DNA of 64,000 bases from Hyphomicrobiales bacterium (GCA_900472785.1 UCJH01000009.1:91350-155349); one strand, 5' to 3'. Positions 54,440 to 64,000 are shown, counted from the stretch's first letter. Made by a program: numbers and translations. The notes: generated from the letters alone by a model not told the origin.

Positions 54440-54745
54440 ATGACGCTTACCATGTCTAGCCGCGAATTTAACCAGGAGACAGGCCGCGCAAAAAAGGCTG
54501 CGGCGAACGAACCGGTTTTCATTACAGACCGGGGCGAGCCGTCGCATGTGCTGTTGTCGATTGAAGAGTATCGGAAGCTGACAAGCGACAGGAGCGATCT
54601 TACGGCTGCGGAGGCCTCCGGGCGGAACCGTAGGAAAAATGTACTCGAACTTCTGGCTATGCCGGGTTTGGAGGATGTTGACGACGACTTCGAGTTTCCT
54701 GAAATGAAGGGAGACTGGGGTTTTAAAATCCCTGATTTCTCGTGA
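54440..54745 (+). CDS. Phd/YefM-type antitoxin
   Basis: 101 residues with a GGGGG ribosome site. TMSSREFNQETGRAKKAAANE and 'PVFITDRGEPSHVLLSIEEYRKL' match the N-terminal DNA-binding fold of Phd/YefM antitoxins; the acidic C-terminus (EDVDDDFEFPEMKGDWG) would wrap the toxin. It overlaps the toxin gene by 4 nt and sits behind a palindrome for autoregulation. Confidence 0.9.
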   Translation: MTLTMSSREFNQETGRAKKAAANEPVFITDRGEPSHVLLSIEEYRKLTSDRSDLTAAEASGRNRRKNVLELLAMPGLEDVDDDFEFPEMKGDWGFKIPDFS

Positions 54746-55164
54746 AATTTATTGTTGATACGAACGTCATCTCCGAATTTCGGAAGGCCGCCAGCGGCAA
54801 ATGTCATCCGTCTGTGAAGAATTGGGTTGAGACTGTCGATCCGAAAGAGATGTACCTTTCCGTCATCACGATGATGGAGTTGGAGGTAGGTTATCTGTCG
54901 CTGAGACGTCGTGACCCGTTCCAGGCCGCGCGCGTTAAAACTTGGATATCAGACTACATTCCCAGGGTCTTCGAGGATCGCGTTCTGGTTTTTGATGATG
55001 CGGTGGCTCTTGTTTGTGCTGGATTGCATGTTCCAGATAAACGGCCGGAGCGGGATGCGATCATTGCTGCCACGGCGCTTCATCACGACCTGACAGTGGT
55101 TACCCGCAATATCCGGGATTTCCTGGGGACCGGTGTCCGCATGCTCAATCCTTGGGAAACCTGA
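54742..55164 (+). CDS. PIN-domain toxin (VapC/FitB type)
   Basis: 140 residues. The four acidic residues of PIN nucleases are visible: D6 (FIVDTNVISE), E46 (TMMELEVG), D105 (RPERDAIIAATA) and D126 (TRNIRDF). PIN toxins cleave RNA, often tRNA, with Mg2+. It pairs with the overlapping Phd-type antitoxin. The module sits between glpK and an LLM enzyme gene, in otherwise conserved surroundings, suggesting independent acquisition. Confidence 0.92.
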   Translation: MKFIVDTNVISEFRKAASGKCHPSVKNWVETVDPKEMYLSVITMMELEVGYLSLRRRDPFQAARVKTWISDYIPRVFEDRVLVFDDAVALVCAGLHVPDKRPERDAIIAATALHHDLTVVTRNIRDFLGTGVRMLNPWET

Positions 55165-55280
55165 TCCTTCTGGAAACGCACTGTTTCAAATATTGCGGTG
55201 TGATGCGCTGCCAATGTTGATTATCTGAGCTATCGAAACATTTCTTAGCGCCTCCGGGCTTTTTAAACAGACAGGACGTC

Positions 55281-56342
55281 ATGGAACTCGGTCTTTACAC
55301 ATTCGGCGACGTGCATCCGGACGCGCCCGGCGGGCGCGGCAAGGAGGGCGAGGAGCGGGTGAAGCATCTCATTGAGGAGATCGAGCTCGCCGATCAGGTC
55401 GGGCTCGACGTCTTCGGCCTCGGCGAACATCATCGACCGGATTATGTCGCCTCGGCACCGGCGATGATACTCGCCGCGGCGGCGGCGCGCACCAAGAACA
55501 TCAAGCTTTCCAGCGCCGTCACCGTACTCAGTTCGGACGATCCGGTTCGGGTCTTCCAGCAGTTCGCGACGCTCGACCTGATTTCCGGCGGTCGCGCCGA
55601 AATCATGGCCGGCCGCGGTTCGTTCATCGAATCCTTCCCGCTGTTCGGCTACGACCTCGAAGATTACGACCAGCTCTTTACCGAAAAACTCGACCTGCTG
55701 CTCGCCATCCGCGACAGCGAGAAGGTGACATGGTCGGGCGAGACGCGGCGGCCGATCAATGAACGGGGCGTCTATCCCCGGCCGCTGCAGGAGGCGCTGC
55801 CGATCTGGATCGCGGTCGGCGGAACGCCGCAATCGGTTGCCCGCGCCGGTGCCATGGGCCTGCCGTTCGCGCTGGCCATCATCGGTGGCGAGCCGGCCCG
55901 TTTCGCGCCTTTGTTCGACCTTTACCGCGAAGCTGCGCGCCGGGCTGGTCAGGATGCATCAAAGCTGAAGACCAGCATCAACGTGCATGGCTTCATCGCC
56001 GATACCACCGCGGCCGCCGCCGACCAGTTCTACGGGCCGCAGGCGGAGGTGATGAACCGCATCGGTCGCGAACGCGGCTGGGGGCCGACAAACCGCGCGC
56101 ATTTCGATCAGGCCCGCGGACCCAACGGCAATCTTTTCCTTGGCGATCCGGATACCGTGGCGGAGAAGATCATCCGTCATCAACGACTGTTCAAGAACGA
56201 CCGCTTCCTGCTGCAGATGGCCATTGGCCTGATGCCGCACGACCAGATCATGCGCGGCATCGAGCTTTATGGCACCAAGGTCGCCCCGCTGGTGCGAAAG
56301 GCACTGGCCGAAGATGCGGCGAAAGAGACAGAATCTGCTTGA
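55281..56342 (+). CDS. LLM class flavin-dependent oxidoreductase
   Basis: 353 residues of the luciferase-like monooxygenase fold. [19 protein letters not shown] begins the flavin site, [33 protein letters not shown] continues it, and '[14 protein letters not shown]' is near the C-terminus. Substrate unknown; many relatives act on small aldehydes or sulphonates using FMNH2. It is monocistronic, 67 bp before map. Confidence 0.9.
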   Translation: MELGLYTFGDVHPDAPGGRGKEGEERVKHLIEEIELADQVGLDVFGLGEHHRPDYVASAPAMILAAAAARTKNIKLSSAVTVLSSDDPVRVFQQFATLDLISGGRAEIMAGRGSFIESFPLFGYDLEDYDQLFTEKLDLLLAIRDSEKVTWSGETRRPINERGVYPRPLQEALPIWIAVGGTPQSVARAGAMGLPFALAIIGGEPARFAPLFDLYREAARRAGQDASKLKTSINVHGFIADTTAAAADQFYGPQAEVMNRIGRERGWGPTNRAHFDQARGPNGNLFLGDPDTVAEKIIRHQRLFKNDRFLLQMAIGLMPHDQIMRGIELYGTKVAPLVRKALAEDAAKETESA

Positions 56343-56408
56343 TTCGCTCAGAATCCGTCTGGATTGCCGCTGTCCGGCGTCCTAGATAGGCGTCGAAAGC
56401 GAGATATC

Positions 56409-57161
56409 ATGACACTGGACAACGACAACGATCTGGAGCGGCTGAAGGATATCGGCCGCATCTGCGCCAATGCGCTGAAGGTGATGGGCGAGGCGCTCGA
56501 ACCCGGCATGACGACGGCGGATCTTGATGCGATCGGCCGCAAGGTCCTGGAGGATGCTGGTGCCCGGTCTGCGCCGGAACTGGCTTACAAGTTTCCCGGC
56601 GCCACCTGCATCAGCGTCAACGAGGAGATTGCGCACGGCATTCCCGGGCCGCGGATCATCCAAGCCGGCGATCTCGTCAACATCGATGTCTCGGCGGAAA
56701 AGAACGGCCTGTTTGCCGATACGGGCGCGTCGTTTTCGGTGCCGCCGGTCAAGCCGTTGATCGATCGGCTGTGCCGCGACGGCAAGCGCGCCATGTGGGT
56801 GGGGCTCAAGCAGGTGCGCGCCGACCAGCCCCTGTCGGCGATCGGCAACGCCATCGGCACCTTCGCCCGGAAGAACCGCTATACGCTGGTCACCAACCTT
56901 GCCAGCCATGGCGTCGGCCTGTCGCTGCACGAGGAGCCGACCGAAATCGCCACTTGGCCGGACAGGCACGAGAAGCGCCGGATGACCGACGGCATGGTGT
57001 TCACGGTCGAGCCGTTTCTCTCGCTCGGCGCGCAGTTCGCGCAGGATGGCGACGACGATCCCTGGACGCTCTACAGCCAGCCCCGTGCCCCGACGGTGCA
57101 GTATGAGCATACGGTAGTCGCGACGCGCTCCGGGCCGCTGGTCGTGACGTTGCCGGACTGA
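56409..57161 (+). CDS. map: Type I methionine aminopeptidase
   Basis: 250 residues from ATG 56409. The five metal ligands are present: D93 (NIDVSAEKNG), D104 (FADTGASF), H167 (ASHGVGLSLHEEP), E201 (FTVEPFL) and E233 (QYEHTV). It removes N-terminal Met from new proteins. The metal-site spacing is normal. It may be a second copy besides a housekeeping map elsewhere, since this context is not the usual rpsB-tsf one. Confidence 0.93.
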   Translation: MTLDNDNDLERLKDIGRICANALKVMGEALEPGMTTADLDAIGRKVLEDAGARSAPELAYKFPGATCISVNEEIAHGIPGPRIIQAGDLVNIDVSAEKNGLFADTGASFSVPPVKPLIDRLCRDGKRAMWVGLKQVRADQPLSAIGNAIGTFARKNRYTLVTNLASHGVGLSLHEEPTEIATWPDRHEKRRMTDGMVFTVEPFLSLGAQFAQDGDDDPWTLYSQPRAPTVQYEHTVVATRSGPLVVTLPD

Positions 57162-57234
57162 CCATTCCCGGGACTGATCGCAACGATCAAATTTTGTCAT
57201 TTGAAGGGTGGATGCTGCGCTGCGATAAGCGGTG

Positions 57235-58446
57235 ATGACCATCGCGCAGCGCAGACCCGATGCAGACCTCTTGCCGACGGCGCTGGCCGGTGGCATCGGC
57301 ATGGCGGTCGCCATGGGCTTCGGCCGCTTTTCCTACACGCCGATCTTGCCGGGAATGATGGCTGATCTCGGACTGTCGCCATCCGATGCCGGGGTCATCG
57401 CCTCCGCCAATTTTATCGGTTACCTCGCCGGCGCGGTGCTCGCCGGCTATGGCTGGGCGGCCGGACGGGAACGGAGGCTGGGTCTTCTTGCCCTTGCCGC
57501 GACCGCGATCCTGCTGATGGCAATGGGCTTGTCCTCGTCGCTCCTTGTTTTCTCGATCATCCGCTTTCTGGCCGGTCTCGCCAGCGCCTTTGCCATGATC
57601 TTCCTGTCCGGCATCGTGCTGGGACGAGGCCTTCGTGCCGGCGCGCCGCATGTGCAATCCGCCCATTTCGGTGGCGTCGGGATGGGCATTGCCGTGTCGT
57701 CGCTGATGGTCTGGCTTCTGGCGCAGGCGGAATTTTCCGGGCTACAGTCCTGGCGAACGGACTGGTTTGCCGGCGCGCTGATCGCCTTCATCGGTCTTTG
57801 CCTCGTCGCCATGCTTCTCCCGAGAGGCGATGCGTCCACCGGCGGTAGCACAGCCGAAAAACCGCTCGTCTGGACGCGCCCGCTGGTTGCGATGACCCTG
57901 ACCTACGGCATGTTCGGTTTCGGCTACGTCATCACCGCGACGTTTCTGGTTACCATGGCGCGGCAAGGGGCGGCTGATCAGACCATCGAATTTCTCGCCT
58001 GGCTGCTGACCGGGCTGAGCGCGGCCGTCTCCGTTGCGCTGTGGCGGCTCGCGGTTCCGCGCTTCGGTGCCGTCGGCGTCTATCTCATTGGCCTTCTCGT
58101 GGAAGCGGCGGGCCTCGTCGCGACCGTTTGCCTGCCGCTGCCCATGGCGCCGCTGATCGGCGGCGTGCTTCTCGGCCTGACCTTCATCATGATCACCGCC
58201 TATGGCCTCCAGATCGGCCGGGGCCTTGCACCGGAAAGCCCGCGCAAGGCGCTCGCCTTCATGACGGCCGCCTTCGGCGTCGGGCAGATCCTGGGGCCGG
58301 TCGTCGCTGGCTGGCTTGCCGAGCGCAGCGGCAGTTTCACGACACCGACGCTTCTGGCGGCCATCGTGCTGCTCATCTGCGCCCTGATCACCGGCATGGA
58401 GATGCGACAGATTCTTTCGGCGCTGGAGCGGTCCCGTCGCAATTGA
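57235..58446 (+). CDS. YbfB/YjiJ-family MFS transporter
   Basis: 403 residues with about 12 hydrophobic helices. MGFGRFSYTPILPGMM at the start is a hallmark of the YbfB/YjiJ family. A weak ribosome site precedes both GTG 57232 and ATG 57235. Its substrate is unknown; the family is often annotated as a sugar or aromatic exporter. Same direction as map but 73 bp away. Confidence 0.9.
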   Translation: MTIAQRRPDADLLPTALAGGIGMAVAMGFGRFSYTPILPGMMADLGLSPSDAGVIASANFIGYLAGAVLAGYGWAAGRERRLGLLALAATAILLMAMGLSSSLLVFSIIRFLAGLASAFAMIFLSGIVLGRGLRAGAPHVQSAHFGGVGMGIAVSSLMVWLLAQAEFSGLQSWRTDWFAGALIAFIGLCLVAMLLPRGDASTGGSTAEKPLVWTRPLVAMTLTYGMFGFGYVITATFLVTMARQGAADQTIEFLAWLLTGLSAAVSVALWRLAVPRFGAVGVYLIGLLVEAAGLVATVCLPLPMAPLIGGVLLGLTFIMITAYGLQIGRGLAPESPRKALAFMTAAFGVGQILGPVVAGWLAERSGSFTTPTLLAAIVLLICALITGMEMRQILSALERSRRN

Positions 58447-58551
58447 ATTAAATCGCGGTAACTTTAGCGCTACGTGATTGTTGCGGCGCCTGTTTTGCCC
58501 TAGTTTCGGCACATCCGGCGGGCGGTATGCCCGCCACGCCAACCAGCGAAA

Positions 58552-59838
58552 GTGCCCGTCTTGTTTCAATCCTTTTTTCCGACGCCTCGGCTCTTTTTCC
58601 CATCGATCATCATCTGGGCGGCCATCGTCATCGCTTCCTGGTATCTTGGAGGTAGCCAACTGGGAGCCTTGATCGGCCTTCCGCCGCTGCCTGCCGGACA
58701 GGAGCCGGTTATCGGTGTTTCCGTCTTTGTATCGAAGCCGTTTCTCTGGTTTTACATCTACTATGCCGTCGCCATGGCGATCTTTTCCGCCTTCTGGTTC
58801 CGGTTCAGCCCGCATCCCTGGCAAAACTGGTCGGTTCTCGGTTCCGGCCTGATCATCTTCAATACCTATTTCTCGGTCCAGGTCAGTGTGGCGATCAACG
58901 CTTGGTATGGCCCATTCTACGATATGATACAGCGCGCCTTGGCAAGGACGGAGCCTATTCCGACGGCGCCCGACCTCTACTGGGGCATGACCGGTTTTGC
59001 CGGGATTGCTTTCCTTGCCATTACCATCGGCGTCCTTAACCTGTTTTTTGTCAGCCACTATATCTTCCGTTGGCGCACCGCGATGAACGCCTACTACATG
59101 GCCAACTGGCCAAGGGTGCGAAAGATCGAAGGCGCCTCGCAGCGTGTTCAGGAAGACACGATGCGGTTTTCGACGACGGTGGAGAATCTGGGTGTCAGCC
59201 TTGTCAGCTCGATCATGACGCTGATTGCCTTCCTCCCCGTTCTCTTCAAATTCTCGACGCAGGTGACGGAACTCCCGTTTATCGGTGAAATACCCCATGC
59301 GCTGGTCTGGGCTGCCATCCTGTGGTCGCTGTTCGGTACGTTTTTTCTCGCACTCGTCGGGATCAAGCTCCCCGGCCTTGAGTTTCGAAACCAACGCGTC
59401 GAAGCTGCCTACCGAAAGGAACTTGTCTATGGCGAGGACCATGAGGATCGCGCAGATCCGATAACCGTGGCCGAACTCTTCGCCAATGTCCGGCGCAATT
59501 ATTTCCGCCTCTATTTCCACTACATGTATTTCAACGTTGCCCGGATTTTCTACCTGCAGGCGGACAATCTATACGGGACTTTCGTGCTGGTGCCGTCGAT
59601 CGTTGCGGGCAAGCTGACTTTGGGTGTGATGGGCCAGATCCAGAATGTCTTCGGACAGGTGAGAGATTCGTTTCAGTATCTCGTCAATTCCTGGACGACG
59701 ATCGTTGAGCTGATTTCGATCTACAAGCGCCTTCGCGCCTTCGAAGCCGCGATTGACGACGAGCCTTTGCCTGATATCGATCAGCGCTATCTCGAACGCG
59801 AAGACGCGGTCGGCGAGATCGAGGCTGCAAAGCCCTGA
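58552..59838 (+). CDS. bacA: BacA/SbmA-family peptide transporter
   Basis: 428 residues. The sequence matches rhizobial BacA throughout: FQSFFP at the start, [80 protein letters not shown] and [16 protein letters not shown]. It is an inner-membrane importer of peptides such as bleomycin and, in symbiotic rhizobia, legume NCR peptides; it also affects very-long-chain fatty acid lipids. Start GTG 58552 or TTG 58561; the latter aligns with the S. meliloti N-terminus. A hairpin follows the stop. Confidence 0.94.
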   Translation: MPVLFQSFFPTPRLFFPSIIIWAAIVIASWYLGGSQLGALIGLPPLPAGQEPVIGVSVFVSKPFLWFYIYYAVAMAIFSAFWFRFSPHPWQNWSVLGSGLIIFNTYFSVQVSVAINAWYGPFYDMIQRALARTEPIPTAPDLYWGMTGFAGIAFLAITIGVLNLFFVSHYIFRWRTAMNAYYMANWPRVRKIEGASQRVQEDTMRFSTTVENLGVSLVSSIMTLIAFLPVLFKFSTQVTELPFIGEIPHALVWAAILWSLFGTFFLALVGIKLPGLEFRNQRVEAAYRKELVYGEDHEDRADPITVAELFANVRRNYFRLYFHYMYFNVARIFYLQADNLYGTFVLVPSIVAGKLTLGVMGQIQNVFGQVRDSFQYLVNSWTTIVELISIYKRLRAFEAAIDDEPLPDIDQRYLEREDAVGEIEAAKP

Positions 59839-59847
59839 ACCGACACC

Positions 59848-60852
59848 TCAGAAGGCGGAGCCATCCGCCTTCTTCTGCGCTTCGATCAGCGGCAGCGCCT
59901 GCGAATAGCTGATGCAGGCGACGTCCGGTTTCGTGCAGGTTTCGGTGAGAAACCGGTCGAGCGCACGCCAATAGGCGCCGCCGTTCATTTCGACGAAGTG
60001 AAAGCCGAGCTGGAGCGGGATGCGTTCGCCTTCGTATTGCGTCCTGAAGGCGTTGCGATAGGCGGCCAGGGTGCGCTCCTCGAAGACAGCGCTGTTCCTG
60101 CGGTTTTCGACGCCCATCGAATGGCGGATGAAGAGATTGTAGTCCATGCCGATCACCCGCCGCTGCTCGGGCCCTTCCGGGATCAGCGGCAGGCCGAAGC
60201 GCTGCAGCTCGTGCTGCGCGGTCGGCCAGGCAGGCCCTTTGGTGACGAGACTGGCATCGTAGGAAAAGCCGGCCTTTTCCAGCGCCGGCACAAGGCCGTC
60301 GCTGGTCGAGAGATACGGCGCCCGAAAACCCTTGATGTCCGTCCTGGCGAAATCGGCCCAGCCGTCGGGCTGTTCGTTTTCGATGCCGCCGGCTTTCCAG
60401 GCTCCGGTAAGAGCCGAATCGAAGGCTCGGAATTCCTGCAACCAGTCCGCCTTGCTCCAGTCCTCGCCGTCGAAATGGCCGCAGGCATGGCTGCCGATGT
60501 CGTGACCGGCCAAATGCGCCTGCCAGATATGACGAACGCGCGCGGCAATCTCCTCACGGCTCTGCGCGAAGCCGACATTCGAGCGGCCGGCCTTGTGGCC
60601 CGGCGCCTGATAGGTTTTCCCGCCCTCGGCTTTGGTCATCAGGAAGGTGCAAGACAGGAAATAGGTGAAATGCGCGCCGGTGCGCCGACCCATGTCGAGG
60701 CTCTTGTCCCACAACCTGTTGTCATGTGCGCCGTCGAAGGAAACGAGGACGATCTGCTTGCGGGGCGGGGCATCCCGTCCATCGTTCGCTTCGGCGCCGG
60801 CGGAAGACAGGACGGCAAGCGTGACGGTGGAGGCGGCTATAAATCGGAACAT
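59848..60852 (-). CDS. Polysaccharide deacetylase family protein
   Basis: 334 residues from ATG 60852 with a signal peptide (MFRFIAASTVTLAVLSSAGAEA). VLVSFDGAHDNRLW contains the metal-binding Asp, and HDIGSHACGHFDG the His residues of carbohydrate esterase 4; 'IKGFRAPYLS' is the third motif. It is likely a periplasmic deacetylase acting on peptidoglycan or polysaccharide. It is convergent with bacA; its stop codon overlaps the bacA hairpin. Confidence 0.88.
   Translation of the reverse strand: MFRFIAASTVTLAVLSSAGAEANDGRDAPPRKQIVLVSFDGAHDNRLWDKSLDMGRRTGAHFTYFLSCTFLMTKAEGGKTYQAPGHKAGRSNVGFAQSREEIAARVRHIWQAHLAGHDIGSHACGHFDGEDWSKADWLQEFRAFDSALTGAWKAGGIENEQPDGWADFARTDIKGFRAPYLSTSDGLVPALEKAGFSYDASLVTKGPAWPTAQHELQRFGLPLIPEGPEQRRVIGMDYNLFIRHSMGVENRRNSAVFEERTLAAYRNAFRTQYEGERIPLQLGFHFVEMNGGAYWRALDRFLTETCTKPDVACISYSQALPLIEAQKKADGSAF
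59850..59873 (+). terminator. Hairpin at bacA 3' end
   Basis: AGAAGGCGGA (59850-59859) and TCCGCCTTCT (59864-59873) form a perfect 10-bp stem with a 4-nt loop. The left arm begins within the stop codon of the convergent deacetylase gene (59848-59850), so the deacetylase coding sequence encodes the bacA hairpin. Confidence 0.6.
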
Positions 60853-61010
60853 GAAGACGACCTGAAAGTGACCGGGAAGATGGCTGCGGCAATTTGCGGG
60901 GCGATAGACCTGACCCACGAATGCGGCAATCCTTTGATCGCACTGGAAATGGCCGGCGCTAACCGCTATGCGATGGAGACAAGAAACAACAACAGTGGCG
61001 GGTGCCTGAT

Positions 61011-61598
61011 ATGGCCATTCTCATTCTCGGTATCGTAATCTTTCTCGGCATCCACCTCGTCAAGAGTTTTGCGCCGGGGGTGCGTGCTTCTGTGATGGCG
61101 CGTGGCGGCAAGGGGTTGTGGATGGCGATCCACGGCGGTTCGGCGTTGATCGGCCTCTGTCTGATCGCCTATGGTTTCGACGCTTCGCGCGCGACGAGCG
61201 GCTTGCTCTACAATCCGCCGAAGTTTCTCGCCCATATCGCCCTGACGCTGCTGTTGATCGCCACCATCTGCCTGGTCGCGGCTTACCTGCCGCCCGGCCG
61301 AATCCGCACCGCGACCAAACATCCGGCGGTTCTCGCCATCAAGATCTGGGCTCTGTCGCATCTGCTCGCCAACGGGGAAACAAATTCGGTCCTGCTGTTC
61401 GGCACGTTTCTCATCTGGGGCGTGATCCTGCGCATTTCGATGAAACGACGCTTTCGTGCCGGCGAAATCACCTATCCGCCCTTCGTTTCCTACCGCTACG
61501 ACGTGATGGCGATCGTGATCGGCGTCGTCATCTACGGCCTCATCGTCTGGAAACTGCATGAACTGTTGATCGGCGTCCCGCCGATCGTCATGGGGTAA
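61011..61598 (+). CDS. NnrU family membrane protein
   Basis: 195 residues from ATG 61011; an in-frame GTG at 61002 would add three residues. Five or six hydrophobic segments and the family features HLVKSFAP, 'GLWMAIHGGSALIGL', KHPAVLAIKIWALSHLLANGE and SVLLFGTFLIWG match NnrU, a protein first linked to nitrite/nitric-oxide reduction but found widely in non-denitrifiers. No nitrogen-oxide genes are adjacent. Divergent from the deacetylase. Confidence 0.9.
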   Translation: MAILILGIVIFLGIHLVKSFAPGVRASVMARGGKGLWMAIHGGSALIGLCLIAYGFDASRATSGLLYNPPKFLAHIALTLLLIATICLVAAYLPPGRIRTATKHPAVLAIKIWALSHLLANGETNSVLLFGTFLIWGVILRISMKRRFRAGEITYPPFVSYRYDVMAIVIGVVIYGLIVWKLHELLIGVPPIVMG

Positions 61599-61696
61599 TT
61601 TTAGCGCCCCCCTTACAACTGCGGCAAAATGCGGTAGAAGGCGCGTTCTTTCACATTCATATCTGCAAGGAAGGCCGGGCATCCGGAACTCAAGGA

Positions 61697-62380
61697 ATGG
61701 CAAACCAGGACGACAGCTTTATCCGCGAAGTCAATGAAGAGCTCCGCTCCGAACAGGTCAAGGCAGTCTGGACCCGTTTTGGCGGGGTGATCGTTGCGAT
61801 TGCCATTCTGATCGTGCTCGGCACCATCGGCAAGGTCGGCTACGAATACTGGCATGAGACCTCGGCGTCGGAATCCGGCGACGAGTTCCTGGCGGCGCTG
61901 AACCTTGCCAAAGAAAACAAGACCGATGAGGCCCTGGCTGCGCTGACCAACCTGGAAAAGGACGGCTACGGCGCCTATCCGGTTCTGGCGCGGATGCGCG
62001 CCGCTACCCTGCAGGTACAGAAGGGCGACACGGCTGCTGCGGTCCAGGCGTTCTCCGACATCGGCAAGGACACCAAGATCGAAAAGCCGATGCGCGATGC
62101 CGCCCGCATGCGCGCCGCCTATCTCCTCGTCGATACGGGCACCTATGAGCAGGTTTCCGCCGAAGTCGAGCAGATGGCCGTGCCGCAGGATGCGATGCGC
62201 CACTCCGCTCGCGAGGTTCTGGGGCTGGCTGCCTACAAGGCTGGAGACATGCCGAAGGCGAAGACATGGTTCCAGCAGATCGCCGACGATGCTCAAAGCC
62301 CCCGCAATCTGGCAAACCGCGCCCAGATGCTGCTCGACCTGATCGCCGCAAGCGGAAAAGCGCCTGAAAAGGCGTCCTAA
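61697..62380 (+). CDS. YfgM-like TPR membrane protein
   Basis: 227 residues. An N-terminal cytoplasmic stub is followed by a single transmembrane helix (about 29-50: GGVIVAIAILIVLGTIGKVGYEY) and a periplasmic helical-repeat domain (FLAALNLAKENKTDEALAAL...). It resembles the YfgM/DUF2133 proteins usually found upstream of bamB and der, which help envelope protein folding. Here no bamB lies between it and der. Confidence 0.85.
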   Translation: MANQDDSFIREVNEELRSEQVKAVWTRFGGVIVAIAILIVLGTIGKVGYEYWHETSASESGDEFLAALNLAKENKTDEALAALTNLEKDGYGAYPVLARMRAATLQVQKGDTAAAVQAFSDIGKDTKIEKPMRDAARMRAAYLLVDTGTYEQVSAEVEQMAVPQDAMRHSAREVLGLAAYKAGDMPKAKTWFQQIADDAQSPRNLANRAQMLLDLIAASGKAPEKAS

Positions 62381-62441
62381 AAGCATCCCGCGTTCAGGTT
62401 GGTTCATCTGAACCGGACGAGATGCTTCAACAAGAAAATTG

Positions 62442-62475
62442 GAACGACGCGTGTTCACTCGAACGCGCGTCGTTC
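62442..62475 (+). promoter_or_regulatory. Stem-loop in der leader
   Basis: GAACGACGCG (62442-62451) and CGCGTCGTTC (62466-62475) form a perfect 10-bp stem with a 14-nt loop, starting 57 bp upstream of the der start. There is no U-run, so an mRNA-stability or processing role is likelier than termination. Confidence 0.55.
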
Positions 62476-62498
62476 TCGAATTAAGACAGGATCTCCGG

Positions 62499-63935
62499 AT
62501 GAACTTCACCGTCGCCATCGTCGGGCGCCCCAATGTCGGCAAGTCCACGCTTTTCAATCGTCTGGTTGGAAAGAAGCTGGCGCTTGTCGATGATACGCCG
62601 GGCGTGACCCGTGACCGACGGCCGGGCGATGCCAAGCTCGTCGATCTGCGGTTCACGATCATCGATACCGCCGGCCTCGAACAATCCGGGCCGGAGACGC
62701 TGCAGGGCCGGATGTGGCTGCAGACAGAAGCGGCCATCGACGAGGCCGACCTGACGCTGTTCGTCGTGGACGCCAAGGCCGGGTTGACCCCTGCCGACGA
62801 GACGCTCGGCGAAATGCTGCGCCGCCGCGGCAAGCCGGTGGTTCTGGTCGCCAATAAATCCGAAGCCAAGGGCTCCGACGGCGGCTATTACGACGCCTTC
62901 ACGCTGGGCCTCGGCGAGCCGGTTGCGATCTCGGCCGAGCACGGCCAAGGCATGATCGATCTGCGTGATGCCATCGTCGAGGCAATCGGCGAGGATCGGG
63001 CGTTTCCGCCTGAAATCGACGAGCCCGCCACCAATGTCGATATTCGCGACGACAATGGCGAGGGCGACGACGTCGATGACGACTATGAACCCGAATATGA
63101 TGATACCAAGCCTTTGCGTGTGGCGATTATCGGTCGTCCGAACGCCGGCAAATCGACGCTGATCAATCGTTTCCTTGGCGAGGACAGGCTCCTGACCGGG
63201 CCTGAGGCCGGCATCACCCGCGACAGCATCTCGGTCGAGTGGGACTGGCGCGGCCGCACCATCAAGATGTTCGACACTGCCGGCATGCGCAAGAAGGCCC
63301 GCGTGCAGGAAAAGCTCGAAAAGCTCTCCGTTGCCGACAGCCTGCGCTCGATCCGCTTCGCCGAAACCGTCGTCATCGTCTTCGACGCAACGATCCCGTT
63401 CGAGAAGCAGGACCTGCAACTGGTCGATCTGGTGATCCGCGAAGGCCGCGCCGCCGTGCTCGCATTCAACAAGTGGGACCTTGTCGAGAATACGCAGGCG
63501 TTTCTGGCCGATCTGCGCGAGAAAACCGAGCGGCTGCTGCCGCAGGCTCGCGGCATCCGCGCGGTGCCGATCTCCGGCCAGACCGGTTATGGGCTCGACC
63601 GCCTGATGCAGGCGATCATCGACACCGACAAGGTCTGGAACCGCCGCATCTCGACGGCGAAACTGAACAAGTGGCTGGAGACCCAGCAGATCCAGCATCC
63701 GCCACCGGCCGTATCCGGGCGGCGCCTGAAGCTGAAATACATGACGCAGGTCAAGGCTCGCCCGCCGGGCTTCATGATCTCCTGCACGCGGCCGGAATCC
63801 GTTCCGGAATCCTATATACGCTACCTGACCAACGGGCTGCGCAACGACTTCCAGTTGCCGGGCGTGCCGATCCGCATCCACCTGCGTGCCTCGGACAATC
63901 CGTTCGAGAACCGCAAGAAGCGCAAGATCTACTAA
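62499..63935 (+). CDS. der: Ribosome biogenesis GTPase Der (EngA)
   Basis: 478 residues. Two tandem GTPase domains are seen: [11 protein letters not shown] (about 8-18) with DTAG, and [11 protein letters not shown] (about 210) with [11 protein letters not shown] and NKWD. A very acidic linker ([19 protein letters not shown]) separates them, and a KH-like C-terminal domain ends in [10 protein letters not shown]. It is essential for 50S ribosomal subunit maturation. The start ATG 62499 is chosen because it directly begins the first G domain. Confidence 0.97.
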   Translation: MNFTVAIVGRPNVGKSTLFNRLVGKKLALVDDTPGVTRDRRPGDAKLVDLRFTIIDTAGLEQSGPETLQGRMWLQTEAAIDEADLTLFVVDAKAGLTPADETLGEMLRRRGKPVVLVANKSEAKGSDGGYYDAFTLGLGEPVAISAEHGQGMIDLRDAIVEAIGEDRAFPPEIDEPATNVDIRDDNGEGDDVDDDYEPEYDDTKPLRVAIIGRPNAGKSTLINRFLGEDRLLTGPEAGITRDSISVEWDWRGRTIKMFDTAGMRKKARVQEKLEKLSVADSLRSIRFAETVVIVFDATIPFEKQDLQLVDLVIREGRAAVLAFNKWDLVENTQAFLADLREKTERLLPQARGIRAVPISGQTGYGLDRLMQAIIDTDKVWNRRISTAKLNKWLETQQIQHPPPAVSGRRLKLKYMTQVKARPPGFMISCTRPESVPESYIRYLTNGLRNDFQLPGVPIRIHLRASDNPFENRKKRKIY

Positions 63936-63940
63936 GGCGG

Positions 63941-63967
63941 ACGGGAGCTGTAGAACGCTCCCGTTTC
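63941..63967 (+). terminator. Terminator of der
   Basis: ACGGGAGC (63941-63948) and GCTCCCGT (63957-63964) form an 8-bp stem followed by TTTCC, five bases after the der stop. Confidence 0.75.
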
Positions 63968-64000
63968 CATTAGAGCATCGCTCCCTCAATACGACCCATT

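Overview
The window comes from an alphaproteobacterium of the family Rhizobiaceae (Agrobacterium/Rhizobium group). The evidence is a complete chvE-gguA-gguB-gguC sugar-uptake locus with a divergent gbpR-type LysR gene, a BacA-type SbmA-family transporter, single-ATPase xylFHG, rhizobial-type L-arabinonate dehydratase, a complete purine-degradation cluster, and GC-rich coding DNA. The species cannot be fixed from the sequence alone.

Layout. Bases 1-3800 look like an accessory segment that ends at a tRNA-Arg(CCG) gene. It holds the start of an unrecognised gene running off the left edge, a sparse stretch, and a compact three-gene operon with 4-nt ATGA overlaps: a DUF4365-like putative nuclease, a 371-residue protein of unknown family, and a small protein with a HEPN-type R-x4-H ribonuclease motif. 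This is the best candidate for an undescribed (defence-like) system. A 21-bp triple tandem repeat sits against the tRNA 3' end.

Bases 4-11 kb carry an SDR enzyme, a xylose-type ABC importer (xylF-xylH-xylG) controlled by a divergent ROK regulator with a palindromic operator, and inositol 2-dehydrogenase. Bases 11-21.6 kb carry two small genes, gbpR, then chvE-gguA-gguB-gguC followed by a semialdehyde dehydrogenase and L-arabinonate dehydratase, so that sugar sensing and uptake are coupled to a non-phosphorylating oxidative pentose pathway.

Bases 21.6-36 kb contain a mixture: two EamA transporters, an ATP-grasp/alpha-E/transglutaminase-like operon, a DEAD-box helicase, an AlkC-type DNA glycosylase, a host-attachment protein, an MttB-family methyltransferase, divergent halves of the MnmC tRNA-modification activity, and a PRC-barrel protein. 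Bases 36-52.7 kb are dominated by purine breakdown: guanine deaminase, xanthine dehydrogenase (xdhA-xdhB-xdhC), urate hydroxylase PuuD, hydroxyisourate hydrolase, OHCU decarboxylase, allantoinase PuuE, allantoicase and ureidoglycolate lyase. Together these take guanine through urate and allantoin to glyoxylate and urea. Bases 52.8-64 kb carry glpK, a Phd/PIN toxin-antitoxin pair, an LLM flavin enzyme, methionine aminopeptidase, an MFS transporter, bacA, a polysaccharide deacetylase, an NnrU-like membrane protein, a YfgM-like TPR protein and der.

Several strong hairpin terminators and operator-like palindromes were read directly from the sequence and are listed. Functions rest on motif and family recognition by eye; no searches were run.
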